DNA from: Flavimobilis marinus
Lineage (GTDB): Bacteria; Actinomycetota; Actinomycetes; Actinomycetales; Cellulomonadaceae
Direction of reading: 5' to 3'
DNA: 64,000 nucleotides
Assembly (NCBI RefSeq): GCF_900113055.1
Contig: NZ_FONZ01000003.1
Location: forward strand, 248,001-312,000
Below, in pieces: positions 23,633-32,087 of the stretch. The translations under genes and the position numbers were made by a program. The notes under the pieces were generated by a model. It searched no databases. It saw only the letters and a list, made by a program, of their open reading frames with translations, and was not told where the DNA came from. Position 1 is the stretch's first letter, and each line of letters begins with the position of its first letter.

Positions 23633-26551
23633 TCAGAGGCGCGCGGCGAGCAGCTCCGCGAGCGCCTGACCCTGCACACCTGCGAGATCACTCGCCTGGG
23701 TGCGGCAGGAGTACCCGTCGGCGAGGTAGAGATCACCCTCGCCAGCCGCGCGCAGCGCCGGCAGCAGAGCGTTCTCCGCCACCTGGACCGAGACGTCGTA
23801 GTGCCCCGCCTCCATGCCGAAGTTCCCCGCGAGCCCGCAGCAGCCGGCGAGCGTCGTGATCTGCGCGCCTGCCCCGCGCAGCAGCTGCTCGTCCGCGCCG
23901 AAGCCCATGACGGAGTGATGGTGGCAGTGCGGCTGCACCACGGCCGTGACGTCGGACAGGTCCGGGACCTGCCACACCTCGGGGTCCGGGCCCAGCGGCG
24001 CGGGGGCCGTCAGGAGCTCGGCGAGCGTGTGCGTCGCGCGGGCGACGGCGTGGGCGCGCGGGTCGTCGGGCAGCAGCTCGAGGAGGTCGGAGCGGAGGAC
24101 GCCGGTGCACGACGGCTCGAGCCCGACGATCGGGATGCCGTTGACGGCGAAGGGGCCGAGCACCCCGAGCAGGGCCTCGAGCCGTCGGCGCGCGCCGTCG
24201 AGCTGTCCCGTCGAGATCCACGTCAGGCCGCAGCACGCCTCCTGGTCCGGCACGATCACGTCGTACCCGGCCGCCTGCAGCACCGCGAGGGCGGCCTGGG
24301 GGACGCTCGGGGCGAGGGAGTCGCTGAAGGAGTCGGACCACAGGACGACCTTGGTGCGCGACCGCACCCCGGGGACCAGCCCTGCCGGGTCGCGGGTGCC
24401 CAGGACACCGGTCGTGCCGTCCGCCGTCGCGAGGCCCAGCTGGTCGCGCCGCGCGCGCCACCACCGCCGGAAGGGCACGGGCGCGAACGGGACCATGGAG
24501 CGCCGCGCGTCCATGCCGCCCGCGCGCAGCACGAGCCGCGCGACGGGGCGCACGCCCAGCACCGCGTTGACCGTGCGCGCGAGTACCGGCGCCGCGGTCA
24601 CGAGCCGGGCCCAGCGGGGCAGCCAGCCGAGCGCGTAGTGGTTGACCGGGCGCAGGCGACCACGGTAAGCGCGGTGCAGCACCTCGGCCTTGTACGCGGC
24701 GACGTCGACCCCGGCAGGGCAGTCCGCGGAGCACGCCTTGCAGGACAGGCAGAGGTCGAGCGCCTCGTGCACCTCCGGTGCGCGCCACCCGCCCGTCACC
24801 AGGGAACCGTTGACCATCTCCTGAAGCACCCGTGCGCGCCCACGCGTCACGTGGGTCTCGTCGGCGGTCGCCTGGTACGAGGGACACATGAACCCCCCGG
24901 ACGCGGCGTTGTCGGCCCGGCACTTGCCCACGCCGGTGCATCGGTGCACGGCCGTCGAGAAGTCTCCGTCGTCGTGCCGGAACGCGAACCCCGACGTGGC
25001 CGGGGTGCGCCGCGCCGCGGGCCGGCGCAGGTCGGCCGCGAGGGGGGCCGGCCGCACGATGACCCCGGGGTTGAGCTGGTCCGCGGGGTCGAGCAGCGCC
25101 TTGAACTCGCCGAGCAGCGCGATGGCCTCGGGGGTGTACATCAGCGGCAGGAGCTCGCTGCGCGCGCGCCCGTCGCCGTGCTCGCCGGACAGGGATCCGC
25201 CGTGGGAGGTGACGAGTTCGGCGCTCTCGCGGATGAACGCGGCGAACGTGTCGCCGTCGTGCTCGAGCGGCAGGTCGATCCGGACGTGGATGCACCCGTC
25301 GCCGAAGTGCCCGAAAGGCAGGCCGTCCACGCCGTACCGCGCCATGAGCGCCTCGAACTCGCGCAGGTAGGTACCGAGCCGTTCGGGCGGGACGGCCGCG
25401 TCCTCCCAGCCGGGCCATGCGGGGTTGCCGGCCGGCGTCCGCCCGGCGAGCCCCGCGCCGTCGGCCCGGATGCGCCACATCGCCGTCGCCTCGGGACCGG
25501 GCGGGAGGATCACGCTGGCCGGCGTCGTGGACGCCTCCACGATCGCTGCGGCACCCGCGAGCGCCGCCTCGAGGTCCTCGCCCCCGACCTCGACCATCAG
25601 CCAGCCGCCGCCCGCGGGCAGCGCCGGGACCGCGTCCGGGCCCTTGGCCCTGCGGACGACGTCGACGAGGCGCGCGTCGAGGCCCTCGATCGCGAGCGGC
25701 GCGAGGGCGAGCAGGGCCGGCACGTCGTCGGCCGCCGTGGCCATGTCCGGGTACCCGAGGCAGACGAGGACGGGGGCGGCAGCCATGGGGACCAGCCGGA
25801 CCGTCGCCTCGAGGATCGTCACTGCCGTGCCCTCGGTGCCCACGAGGGCCTTGGCGAGGTCCGAGCCGTGCTCGGGCAGGAGGTGCTCGAGCGAGTAGCC
25901 GGACACCTGCCGCCCGAACCGGCCGAACTCCGTCCGGATGAGCGCCATGTTCGTGCGTACCAGGGCGTCCAGGCCCGGCACGACGTCGAGCGCGCCGCGA
26001 CCGGCGCCCGCCGTGAACCGGCGGCCGGCGCCGTCCACGACGTCGAGCTCGATCGTGTTGTCCGCCGTGCGCCCGTAGGCGACGGCGTGCGGCCCGCAAG
26101 CGTTGTTGCCGATCATCCCGCCGAGGGTCGCGCGGTTCTGCGTCGAGGGGTCCGGGCCGAACCGCAGCCCGTGGGGCGCCGCCGCCTGCTGCAGGACGGA
26201 CATCACGACCCCGGGCTGCACCCGCGCGGTCCGGGCCTCGGGGTCGATCTCGAGGACGGCGTTCATGTGGCGCGAGAAGTCCAGGACCACGCCCGGGCCG
26301 ACGGCGTTGCCCGCGACCGAGGTTCCCGCACCCCGCGAGGTCACCGGCACGCCGTGCGCGCGGCAGACCGCGAGCGCCGCCACGACGTCGTCCGCGTCGC
26401 GCGGGAAGACGACGAGCGTGGGCACCACGCGGTAGTTGGACGCGTCCGTCGAGTACTCCGCGCGCCGGAGCGTGGTCGCGTCGACCTCGCCGCGCACCGC
26501 AGCACGCAGGGCGTCCACCAGGTCAGGGGCGGGGACCGGTTGGCTCGTCAC
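23633..26551 (-). CDS. FAD-linked oxidase / (4Fe-4S) ferredoxin fusion (D-lactate/2-hydroxy-acid dehydrogenase-like)
   Basis: A 972-aa fusion. Residues about 30-250 are a vanillyl-alcohol-oxidase-type FAD domain (SRGAGTSVAGNAVGPGVVLDFSRHMN, NRATLGGMIGNNACGPHAVAYG). Residues about 260-510 are the FAD-oxidase C-terminal domain (FGHFGDGCIHVRIDLPLE, SGEHGDGRARSELLPLMY). Residues about 530-650 hold ferredoxin cysteines (CTGVGKCRADN, CLSCKACSADCPAGVDVA). The rest is a CCG-domain iron-sulfur region (CCGLTWIS, PHCHHHSV, GCCGLAGNFG). This is the fused Dld/GlcD-GlcF layout, probably oxidising D-lactate, glycolate or another 2-hydroxy acid into the respiratory chain. It starts at GTG 26551 with no Shine-Dalgarno sequence; GAAACT six bases upstream could be a leaderless -10. 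Confidence 0.88.
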   Translation of the reverse strand: MTSQPVPAPDLVDALRAAVRGEVDATTLRRAEYSTDASNYRVVPTLVVFPRDADDVVAALAVCRAHGVPVTSRGAGTSVAGNAVGPGVVLDFSRHMNAVLEIDPEARTARVQPGVVMSVLQQAAAPHGLRFGPDPSTQNRATLGGMIGNNACGPHAVAYGRTADNTIELDVVDGAGRRFTAGAGRGALDVVPGLDALVRTNMALIRTEFGRFGRQVSGYSLEHLLPEHGSDLAKALVGTEGTAVTILEATVRLVPMAAAPVLVCLGYPDMATAADDVPALLALAPLAIEGLDARLVDVVRRAKGPDAVPALPAGGGWLMVEVGGEDLEAALAGAAAIVEASTTPASVILPPGPEATAMWRIRADGAGLAGRTPAGNPAWPGWEDAAVPPERLGTYLREFEALMARYGVDGLPFGHFGDGCIHVRIDLPLEHDGDTFAAFIRESAELVTSHGGSLSGEHGDGRARSELLPLMYTPEAIALLGEFKALLDPADQLNPGVIVRPAPLAADLRRPAARRTPATSGFAFRHDDGDFSTAVHRCTGVGKCRADNAASGGFMCPSYQATADETHVTRGRARVLQEMVNGSLVTGGWRAPEVHEALDLCLSCKACSADCPAGVDVAAYKAEVLHRAYRGRLRPVNHYALGWLPRWARLVTAAPVLARTVNAVLGVRPVARLVLRAGGMDARRSMVPFAPVPFRRWWRARRDQLGLATADGTTGVLGTRDPAGLVPGVRSRTKVVLWSDSFSDSLAPSVPQAALAVLQAAGYDVIVPDQEACCGLTWISTGQLDGARRRLEALLGVLGPFAVNGIPIVGLEPSCTGVLRSDLLELLPDDPRAHAVARATHTLAELLTAPAPLGPDPEVWQVPDLSDVTAVVQPHCHHHSVMGFGADEQLLRGAGAQITTLAGCCGLAGNFGMEAGHYDVSVQVAENALLPALRAAGEGDLYLADGYSCRTQASDLAGVQGQALAELLAARL

Positions 26552-26610
26552 GCCGCTAGTTTCCCACGACGATGAGACACCGGCGCCCAGCCCTTGGACC
26601 TAGACGGGGA

Positions 26611-27051
26611 TCAGCCCTCGAGCGAGGCGTCGAGGGTGATGGTGGTCCCGGTCAGCGCCTTGGACACTGGGCACGTCGTCTTCGCGTCCTGCGCCGCCTT
26701 GTCGAAGCCGGCGGCGTCGAGGCCCTCGACCTCGCCGCGGACCGTCAGCGCGATCGTCGTGATGTGGAACCCGCCCGCGGGGTCCGGCTCGAGCGTGACG
26801 TCCGCGCTGACCTCGAGGGCGACGGGCGTGCCGCCGGCCTCACCGATGAGCGCGGAGAGCTGCATCGCGTAGCAGGAGGTGTGCGCGGCGGCGATCAGCT
26901 CCTCCGGGCTCGTGACTCCCCCGGCCTCGTCGGCGGCGCGACGCGGGAAAGAGACGTCGTAGGTGCCGACCTTCGAGCTCGTGAGCTCGACCTGGCCAGA
27001 GCCGTCCTGCAGGGTGCCGTTCCAGGCGGTGCGCGCGGTGCGTGTAGGCAT
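26611..27051 (-). CDS. osmC: OsmC/Ohr family peroxiredoxin
   Basis: A 146-aa thiol peroxidase that reduces organic hydroperoxides. The two redox cysteines are C60 in AAHTSCYAMQLSALIG and C127 in AKTTCPVSKAL, the spacing expected for OsmC. The OsmC subgroup fits better than Ohr because of the TARTAWNGTLQDGSGQVELTSSKVG N-terminus. The ATG at 27051 follows AAGGAG with an 8-nt spacer. A candidate promoter lies about 55 nt upstream. Confidence 0.93.
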   Translation of the reverse strand: MPTRTARTAWNGTLQDGSGQVELTSSKVGTYDVSFPRRAADEAGGVTSPEELIAAAHTSCYAMQLSALIGEAGGTPVALEVSADVTLEPDPAGGFHITTIALTVRGEVEGLDAAGFDKAAQDAKTTCPVSKALTGTTITLDASLEG

Positions 27052-27104
27052 GGCGTTCTCCTTCTCGAGACGTGGGTCAGGCCGCTGCTCGCGGCCCATC
27101 ACCG

Positions 27105-27110
27105 ACGCTA
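27105..27110 (-). promoter_or_regulatory. Candidate osmC -10 (TAGCGT)
   Basis: On the minus strand TAGCGT fits TANNNT and is preceded at 17 nt by TGGCGA, a weak -35. It lies about 55 nt before the osmC start. Further right, 27170-27187 is a small inverted repeat GATTGC-N6-GCAATC between osmC and the divergent DUF3806-like gene that could be an operator for either. Confidence 0.35.
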
Positions 27111-27224
27111 TGCCCGTTGTGCCCCGGTCGCCAGGCCGGACCGTCTGGGTGTTACCACCGAGGCGCCGCGATTGCGCTCCGGCAATCCCTCATGCACCCC
27201 ATGCACGCTGCCGATAGGTCATGC

Positions 27225-27749
27225 ATGAAGATGTTCACGCGTGGGCAGCGTGTCACCGGAGCCGCCGAGGCCGCCGTCTTCCTCGACGTCCCGGACACGG
27301 CCCCTCGGCTCGTCGCACCGAACCCCGCTCAGCTCATGTGGATGGAGGAGCTGCGCGAGTTCCTGCGCGCCCCCCACGTCCGGCTCGACGACGTGCAGCA
27401 CGTGATGAGCGTCTATCTGGACTACTGCACCCGCTGGCACGCCCAGCGCGAGCCGCAGCGGTGGAACCCGAACACCACCATCAACGCCCTCGGCGTCGCG
27501 CTCGGCGACCTGGTGCGAGGCCAGCGCCCCGACCTGCGCTGGGCGGTGGTCGAGGACTCGATGCCGACCGCGCTCGCCCTCGTCACCGAGGGCGGAGAGC
27601 CCGTGGTGTCCCCGCTCGACGACGTCGCGTACTGCTGGATGAACCGCGAGCTCACCTGGATGGCGGACTACGTGGCTCGGTTCGCGCCGCGCGAGGCCGC
27701 GGACCTGCCGCGCCGCCGCGGCCTCGTGTTCCGCACCGTCGGCGTCTGA
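27225..27749 (+). CDS. DUF3806-like protein of unknown function
   Basis: The 174-aa product has no signal peptide or membrane segment. It contains HVRLDDVQHVMSVYLDYCTRWHAQ, WNPNTTINALGVALGDLVRGQRPDLRWAVVEDSMPTALALVT and VSPLDDVAYCWMNRELTWMADYV, a layout I associate with DUF3806 proteins; the assignment is from memory. The start could be ATG 27225 or 27231; neither has a clear Shine-Dalgarno sequence. The last dozen codons (RRRGLVFRTVGV) are duplicated about 1 kb downstream beyond an AT-richer gene, which suggests an insertion next to this gene. Confidence 0.6.
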   Translation: MKMFTRGQRVTGAAEAAVFLDVPDTAPRLVAPNPAQLMWMEELREFLRAPHVRLDDVQHVMSVYLDYCTRWHAQREPQRWNPNTTINALGVALGDLVRGQRPDLRWAVVEDSMPTALALVTEGGEPVVSPLDDVAYCWMNRELTWMADYVARFAPREAADLPRRRGLVFRTVGV

Positions 27750-27754
27750 CGCAG
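27716..27754 (+). repeat. Direct repeat copy 1 (3' end of DUF3806-like gene)
   Basis: This 39-bp segment ends the DUF3806-like coding region and includes its stop codon. It is repeated at 28714-28752 with 35 of 39 bases identical. The two copies start 998 bp apart in the same orientation and enclose the compositionally different gene at 27841-28629. Confidence 0.8.
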
Positions 27755-27840
27755 GGCGCGGCTCACGAGGACGGCACGCACTGACACCCTCAGGTCGAGC
27801 CGGCACTCCGGCGACAGCACGGATTCGTTGGGGGCAAGAC

Positions 27841-28629
27841 ATGGGCATGAGCGCTTCCGCCTTCAAAGACAGCAGGCCAGCCGAGGTTGAAGGTGCTCGT
27901 AGTCTTGAGCGCCTCTTCGCACGGCTAGACACGGCTGAGTCCCGATCGAGCGCATTCAAAGTGCGGCACGGCAGCCTGCTCGCGGGCGACGACCGGGCAA
28001 CTGCCTACGATCCGGTCTCATATCAGGTTCGCTACCTCTTCATGGCGGCGTTCGATCACCTCGGAATGCTGAAACGGGCGCTCGACAAGGACGGGATGCC
28101 AGTGGTTGCTGCGTATCCGCTAGTAAGAGCAGCGCTCGAGTCCGCAGCCCAGGCGCTCTGGTTGACGACTGGCGGGACACGTAGGAAAAGAGTCTTCCGA
28201 GCTCTACACAGAGTGTGGAATGGCGCCTCATTGAGCGATGAGGCAGTACGCCATCTGGACCCGCGCCGTGAATCGTCTCTCCTAGAACTGCGCGAACGAC
28301 TCGATCAGTTGTTGTCGGCGAGCAAGGCTGGCCAACGCTCGCTCGACGTCAAGTACCCGTCCATGACTGACATAGTCATAGACGCGGGACGCGCCGTCGA
28401 GACTCACGAGTTCAGACCGATCGACGTCTGGCGCCTATGCAGTTCGATGGCTCATGGCAACCGGAGTGTGTCGTTGATGGTCCTCGAGAGCAGACCGGAC
28501 GGCCCTACGACCGACATTGGCGGCAACTTCGTGATGACGACCTCGTATCAGGTCATGGCGGCCTTCGTTGGCGTCGTAACCGATCTACTCGAAGCCGCAA
28601 TAGAGGACCAGGACCGGCTGAACGCCTAG
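27841..28629 (+). CDS. Low-GC orphan protein with HEPN-like R-x6-H motif, probably acquired
   Basis: A 262-aa, mostly helical protein without signal peptide or membrane segment. I cannot assign a family. Notable parts are YPLVRAALESAAQALWLTTGG (about residues 92-112), RKRVFRALHRVWNGASLSDE and WRLCSSMAHGNRSVSLMVLE. The last contains R198 followed by six residues and H205, the R-x4-6-H signature of HEPN RNases often found in toxin and phage-defence systems; the match may be chance. Base and codon use differ from all neighbours: one 60-base sample (28201-28260) is 34/60 G+C, against 49/60 in the end of the gene before it. It is flanked by direct repeats. The start has only GGGGG upstream. Confidence 0.75.
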   Translation: MGMSASAFKDSRPAEVEGARSLERLFARLDTAESRSSAFKVRHGSLLAGDDRATAYDPVSYQVRYLFMAAFDHLGMLKRALDKDGMPVVAAYPLVRAALESAAQALWLTTGGTRRKRVFRALHRVWNGASLSDEAVRHLDPRRESSLLELRERLDQLLSASKAGQRSLDVKYPSMTDIVIDAGRAVETHEFRPIDVWRLCSSMAHGNRSVSLMVLESRPDGPTTDIGGNFVMTTSYQVMAAFVGVVTDLLEAAIEDQDRLNA

Positions 28630-28713
28630 ACATCCGCAAGACCCACAGCCCTCCGTCGGCGGTGACAGCCATGCCACGGAGCATCGCACCTCAATGGCGT
28701 CAGACGGAGACAG

Positions 28714-28752
28714 CCGCGGCCTCGTCTTCCGCACCGCTGGGGTCTGACGCAG
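28714..28752 (+). pseudogene. Duplicated 3' remnant of DUF3806-like gene (repeat copy 2)
   Basis: The segment reads in frame as SRGLVFRTAGV-stop, matching the C-terminus RRGLVFRTVGV of the DUF3806-like protein, and shares 35 of 39 bases with 27716-27754. No homologous coding sequence precedes it, so only the tail of the gene was duplicated or left behind. The rest of 28630-28894 holds no gene; CAGGGAC-AGAG-GTCCCCTG at about 28792-28811 could be a weak terminator. Confidence 0.65.
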
Positions 28753-28894
28753 CAACCGCACCGCGGGCGCCTGGCGCTGGGGCCCCGCACCAGGGACAGA
28801 GGTCCCCTGTTCCTGAGCGCCGCGACGGAGCACACTCGAGGTACGGGTCGTCGTCCGCCCCGGACGCCGCCCGTCGTCGGGAAGGTGGTCCGCC

Positions 28895-29824
28895 ATGTCA
28901 ACCATCGTCGTCGGAGTGGATGGCTCACCACAGGGTGACGTCGCACTCGCCTGGGCCCTCCGCGAGGCCCGCTCGCTCGCCGCGGCCGGCGCCGGCGTAC
29001 CCCCGGTGCGCGCCGTCCTCGCCTGGGACTTGTCCTGGATGGACGGGCCCGAGGGTGTGTGGGCCGCGGCGTCCGCGCGGGACACGCTCGCGGCGCGCGA
29101 GGCCGAGGAGCGCACCCGCGTCGAGGCCATCGTGCGCCGCGTGCTCGCGCGGATGGACGGCGATCCCAGCGAGGTCGAGGCCGTCCAGGTGCCCGGACCC
29201 ATCGTCACGGCCCTGCTGGAGCAGGCCGACGGCGCCGCGATGCTCGTGGTCGGCCGCCGCGGCCTGGGTCGGCTCGGCCGCCTCCTCCTGGGCTCCGTGT
29301 CGGCGGGCGTGGCTCGCCAGGCGCACCTGCCGGTGACCGTCGTGCCGGCCGACGAGCACAGCGAGCAGAGCCCACCCGCCGCCGCCGAGTCCGGCTCCGG
29401 CCGCCCGCGCGTCGTCGTCGGCGTGGACGGATCACCCGCCTCGCGCACCGCGCTCCAGCACGCCGCCGAGGCGGCACAGCGCCTCGGGGCCGAGCTGCAT
29501 GCCGTGATGTGCTGGCAGATCACCACGATGGGCCTGCTGCCCGACGCCCAGGGCTGGGTCCCGCCCGAGGAGGCGTACCGCAAGCACGTGGCCGGCACCC
29601 TCACCACGACCCTCGCCGCGGCAGGCCTCTCCGGGCGCGACGACGTCGTGCCCGTGGTCGAGCACGCGCCCGCGGCGCGGGGGCTGCTCGCGCACGCAGC
29701 GGGCGCCGAGCGGCTGGTCGTGGGCAGCCGCGGGCTCGGCGGGTTCGACCGGTTGCTGCTCGGCTCGATCTCCAGCCAGGTGCTCGAGCACGCCACCTGC
29801 CCGGTCACGATCATCCGGACCTGA
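28895..29824 (+). CDS. Universal stress protein, two tandem UspA domains
   Basis: The 309-aa protein has two UspA domains (about residues 1-150 and 170-309), each starting IVVGVDGSP / VVVGVDGSP. Both keep the ATP-binding G-x2-G-x9-G-S pattern (VGRRGLGRLGRLLLGSVS and VGSRGLGGFDRLLLGSIS) and end in PVTVV / PVTII. Such ATP-binding tandem Usps are common in actinobacteria, where they respond to hypoxia, stasis and redox stress. GGAAGGTGG precedes the start. A strong hairpin follows the stop. Confidence 0.93.
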   Translation: MSTIVVGVDGSPQGDVALAWALREARSLAAAGAGVPPVRAVLAWDLSWMDGPEGVWAAASARDTLAAREAEERTRVEAIVRRVLARMDGDPSEVEAVQVPGPIVTALLEQADGAAMLVVGRRGLGRLGRLLLGSVSAGVARQAHLPVTVVPADEHSEQSPPAAAESGSGRPRVVVGVDGSPASRTALQHAAEAAQRLGAELHAVMCWQITTMGLLPDAQGWVPPEEAYRKHVAGTLTTTLAAAGLSGRDDVVPVVEHAPAARGLLAHAAGAERLVVGSRGLGGFDRLLLGSISSQVLEHATCPVTIIRT

Positions 29825-29857
29825 CGCCGCCGGGCGCCGGCGGCCAGCCGCGCCGAT

Positions 29858-29894
29858 CTGCGCGGATCGACAGCTCGTGTGTCGATCCGCGCAG
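29858..29894. terminator. Perfect hairpin terminator between usp and the Rho-N-like gene
   Basis: A perfect 15-bp inverted repeat, CTGCGCGGATCGACA and its complement, encloses a 7-nt loop. It lies between two convergent genes and would act on both strands. Confidence 0.85.
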
Positions 29895-29906
29895 AACCGT
29901 CGGCGG

Positions 29907-30179
29907 TCAGTGGTTCCGCAGCGCCTCGATCAGGTCGTCCTTGTTCATCGACGACCTGCCCTCGATGTCGAGCTCGGCGGCGCGAGAGCGCAGCTCGTCG
30001 ACCGTCCAGTCCTCGTAGCTGCCGGACTCCCCGCCCTTGCTGCCGACCTCGGAGCGCCCCCGCTTCGCGGCTGCGTTGGCGATCCGCGCCGACTTCTCCT
30101 TCGAGTTCCCCTCGTCGCGCAGCTTCTCGTACAGCTCCTTGTCCTTGACCGAGGGGCCCGGATCACGATCCTGCGGCAT
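29907..30179 (-). CDS. Small protein with Rho N-terminal (SAP-like) domain
   Basis: A 90-aa, highly charged cytoplasmic protein. The N-terminal half ([36 protein letters not shown]) resembles small stress-associated proteins found widely in bacteria. The C-terminal half ([36 protein letters not shown]) is a Rho-N/SAP-like helix-extended-loop-helix that may bind nucleic acid. Function is unknown. It stands alone between two terminator-like regions next to usp, consistent with, but not proof of, a stress role. Confidence 0.75.
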   Translation of the reverse strand: MPQDRDPGPSVKDKELYEKLRDEGNSKEKSARIANAAAKRGRSEVGSKGGESGSYEDWTVDELRSRAAELDIEGRSSMNKDDLIEALRNH

Positions 30180-30249
30180 GGTTCCTCCCGTCGTCGTGCG
30201 TCAGTCCTCTCACTGTGCCCCCGACGGCGCGCCGACGCAGCCCGAGCCG

Positions 30250-31251
30250 TCAGTCGAGCACCGGGACCGGGACCCCGTCGTCCCACTCGAGGGGCACCAC
30301 GTTCATGCCGCGGTAGGTGTCCTCGGCGTACCACGAGTGGAACACCAGGTGGTCGGTCCCGTCCGGACCGACGACGACGTCCTGGCCGCCCGGGCCGATG
30401 TACGCGCCGTCGCTCGAGTCCGTGCTGAGCGCCGGGTCCGGGTGCTTGGTGTACGGACCGAGCAGGTCCGTGGCCGTCGCGGCGCCCATGACGTACTGGT
30501 CGCCCCCGTAGTCGTTGGCGGAGTACAGCAGCGTGAAGACGCCATCCCGCTCGACGAGCGTCGGAGCCTCGACGAGGTTGCCCTCCCACGGCTGGTCCTG
30601 CTGGATCAGCTTCGTCACCGGGCCCGCGAGCGCCGTGCCGTCGGCGGTGAGCGGGGCCATCTGCAGCCAGGTGTCGAACCCGCAGCAGTTCCCGTCGTTC
30701 TTCCACAGCAGGTGCCAGGTGCCGTCGTCGGCCTGGAAGGTGGCCGCGTCGATCGCTCCGCCCTCGTCGCGCGGGCACACGAGCATCTCGTCGCCCACCA
30801 CCGCGAACGGCCCCTCGGGGGACGACGACGTCGCGACCCCCAGGCACTGCAGCGCCGGGTCGAAGCTGGTCGCGGTGAAGTACAGGACGAACTGCTCGGG
30901 GCCGAGCTGCGTGACCTCCGGGGCCCAGGTCTTGCCCGGGATCACCCAGGTCGGGAGCACGGGCAGCGCGTCGTCCAGCCGCTCCCACGTGCGCAGGTCC
31001 TCGGAGCGCGCGACCTGCACGTTGGCCATGCCGGAGTTCGTCGCGTACGCGTAGTAGACGCCGTCGACCTCGAGCACGTCGGGGTCGGGGAAGTCGTCGG
31101 CGATCACCGGGTTGGCGTCGGCGGCGGACGCCCCGGTGGGCGCCGGGGCTTCGGAAGTGCCGGCGGTGGTGGGCGCCGTCGTCGGCTCCGAGGACGAGCA
31201 CGCGCCCAGCGCGACGGCGAGCGCGAGGATCGCCACCGGGGTGCGCCTCAT
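30250..31251 (-). CDS. Glycoside hydrolase family 43 lipoprotein
   Basis: A 333-aa lipoprotein (MRRTPVAILALAVALGAC; lipobox LGAC, acylated Cys at about 18) with a Thr/Ala/Pro linker and a five-bladed GH43 beta-propeller. The three catalytic acids fall in DDFPDPDVLEVDGVYYAYAT (base), GGAIDAATFQADDGTWHLLW (pKa modulator) and GNLVEAPTLVERDGVF (acid). GH43 enzymes are mainly beta-xylosidases and alpha-L-arabinofuranosidases or arabinanases; the exact sugar is not readable. The ATG overlaps the upstream permease stop (ATGA), making it the last gene of a sugar-uptake operon. It probably trims oligosaccharides at the cell surface for import. Confidence 0.9.
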   Translation of the reverse strand: MRRTPVAILALAVALGACSSSEPTTAPTTAGTSEAPAPTGASAADANPVIADDFPDPDVLEVDGVYYAYATNSGMANVQVARSEDLRTWERLDDALPVLPTWVIPGKTWAPEVTQLGPEQFVLYFTATSFDPALQCLGVATSSSPEGPFAVVGDEMLVCPRDEGGAIDAATFQADDGTWHLLWKNDGNCCGFDTWLQMAPLTADGTALAGPVTKLIQQDQPWEGNLVEAPTLVERDGVFTLLYSANDYGGDQYVMGAATATDLLGPYTKHPDPALSTDSSDGAYIGPGGQDVVVGPDGTDHLVFHSWYAEDTYRGMNVVPLEWDDGVPVPVLD

Positions 31252-32087
31252 CCCTTGACCCCGGAACGCGAGACGCCCTCGATGATGAAGCGCTGCAGGA
31301 AGACGAAGAGAATCAGCACCGGCACGCTCGCGATCACGGCGCCGGCCATCAGCAGGTCGTAGCGCACCGCGTTCGCCGACTGCAGGGTGGAGAGGCCGGC
31401 CGGCAGCGTCTGCATCTCCGGGCTGAACAGGACGTAGACCGGCCACAGGAAGTCGTTCCAGTTGGTCAGCAGCGCCAGCAGGGCGAGCGTCGCGAGCGCG
31501 GGCTTGGCCAGCGGCAGCACGATCTTCGCGAAGATCTGCCACGCGTTCGCACCGTCGAGACGCGCGGCCTCCTCGAGCTCCCCGGGAATCGACAGGAAGA
31601 ACTGCCGCAGGAAGAACACCCCGAACGCCGAGGCCGCCGTCGGCACCACCACCGCCGCGAGGGTGTTCAGCCAGCCCAGCTCCCCGACGATCAGGTAGTT
31701 CGGGATGATCAGGATGACCGGCGGCACGAACAGGGTCGCGATGATCGCCCCGAACACCAGGTTGCGGCCCCGGAACTGCATGCGGGCCAGTGCGTACGCC
31801 GCGAGCGCCGCGGTCACGACGACGATCGCCGCGTTGGCGAGCGCCGCCACGAGGCTGTTGCCGAACCAGCGCAGCACCGGGGTGCCCGACGCGTTGAGGA
31901 TCGACTCGTAGGCCTGCGTGGTGAACGGGTCGGGGATCCAGGCGGGCGGGATGCCGCCAGCCTCCGCCCGGGTCTTGAACGACGTGACGACCATGAAGAT
32001 CAGCGGGCTGACGAACAGCAGGCCCAGGACGATCAGGAGCGTGTAGCGGACGGCGGGGCGCCACCGCGGCTGCTGGACGGTGCTCAT
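31248..32087 (-). CDS. Carbohydrate ABC transporter permease (MalG-like)
   Basis: A 279-aa inner-membrane permease with six hydrophobic helices. It has the ATPase-docking EAA loop ELEEAARLDGANAWQIFAKIVLPLAKPAL (about residues 175-203) typical of CUT1 family MalG/ThuG proteins, and FIIEGVSRSGVKG at the C-terminus. Its start overlaps the stop of the MalF-like gene (ATGA) and its stop overlaps the GH43 start. No ATPase gene is present in the operon, so a shared MsiK-type ATPase encoded elsewhere probably powers it. Confidence 0.93.
   Translation of the reverse strand: MSTVQQPRWRPAVRYTLLIVLGLLFVSPLIFMVVTSFKTRAEAGGIPPAWIPDPFTTQAYESILNASGTPVLRWFGNSLVAALANAAIVVVTAALAAYALARMQFRGRNLVFGAIIATLFVPPVILIIPNYLIVGELGWLNTLAAVVVPTAASAFGVFFLRQFFLSIPGELEEAARLDGANAWQIFAKIVLPLAKPALATLALLALLTNWNDFLWPVYVLFSPEMQTLPAGLSTLQSANAVRYDLLMAGAVIASVPVLILFVFLQRFIIEGVSRSGVKG

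Noticed and set aside
22262-26575. A 1,437-codon plus-strand open frame across the RAMA and FAD/Fe-S genes
   Set aside because: It is low-complexity Arg/Glu/His/Val text spanning two genes and an intergenic gap, without any recognisable motif; it is a shadow frame.
28826-28834. A fifth copy of the hairpin repeat (GAGCACACTCGAG near 28831)
   Set aside because: Only the 9-bp outer half-site is present, with no matching arm downstream; a chance match is likely.
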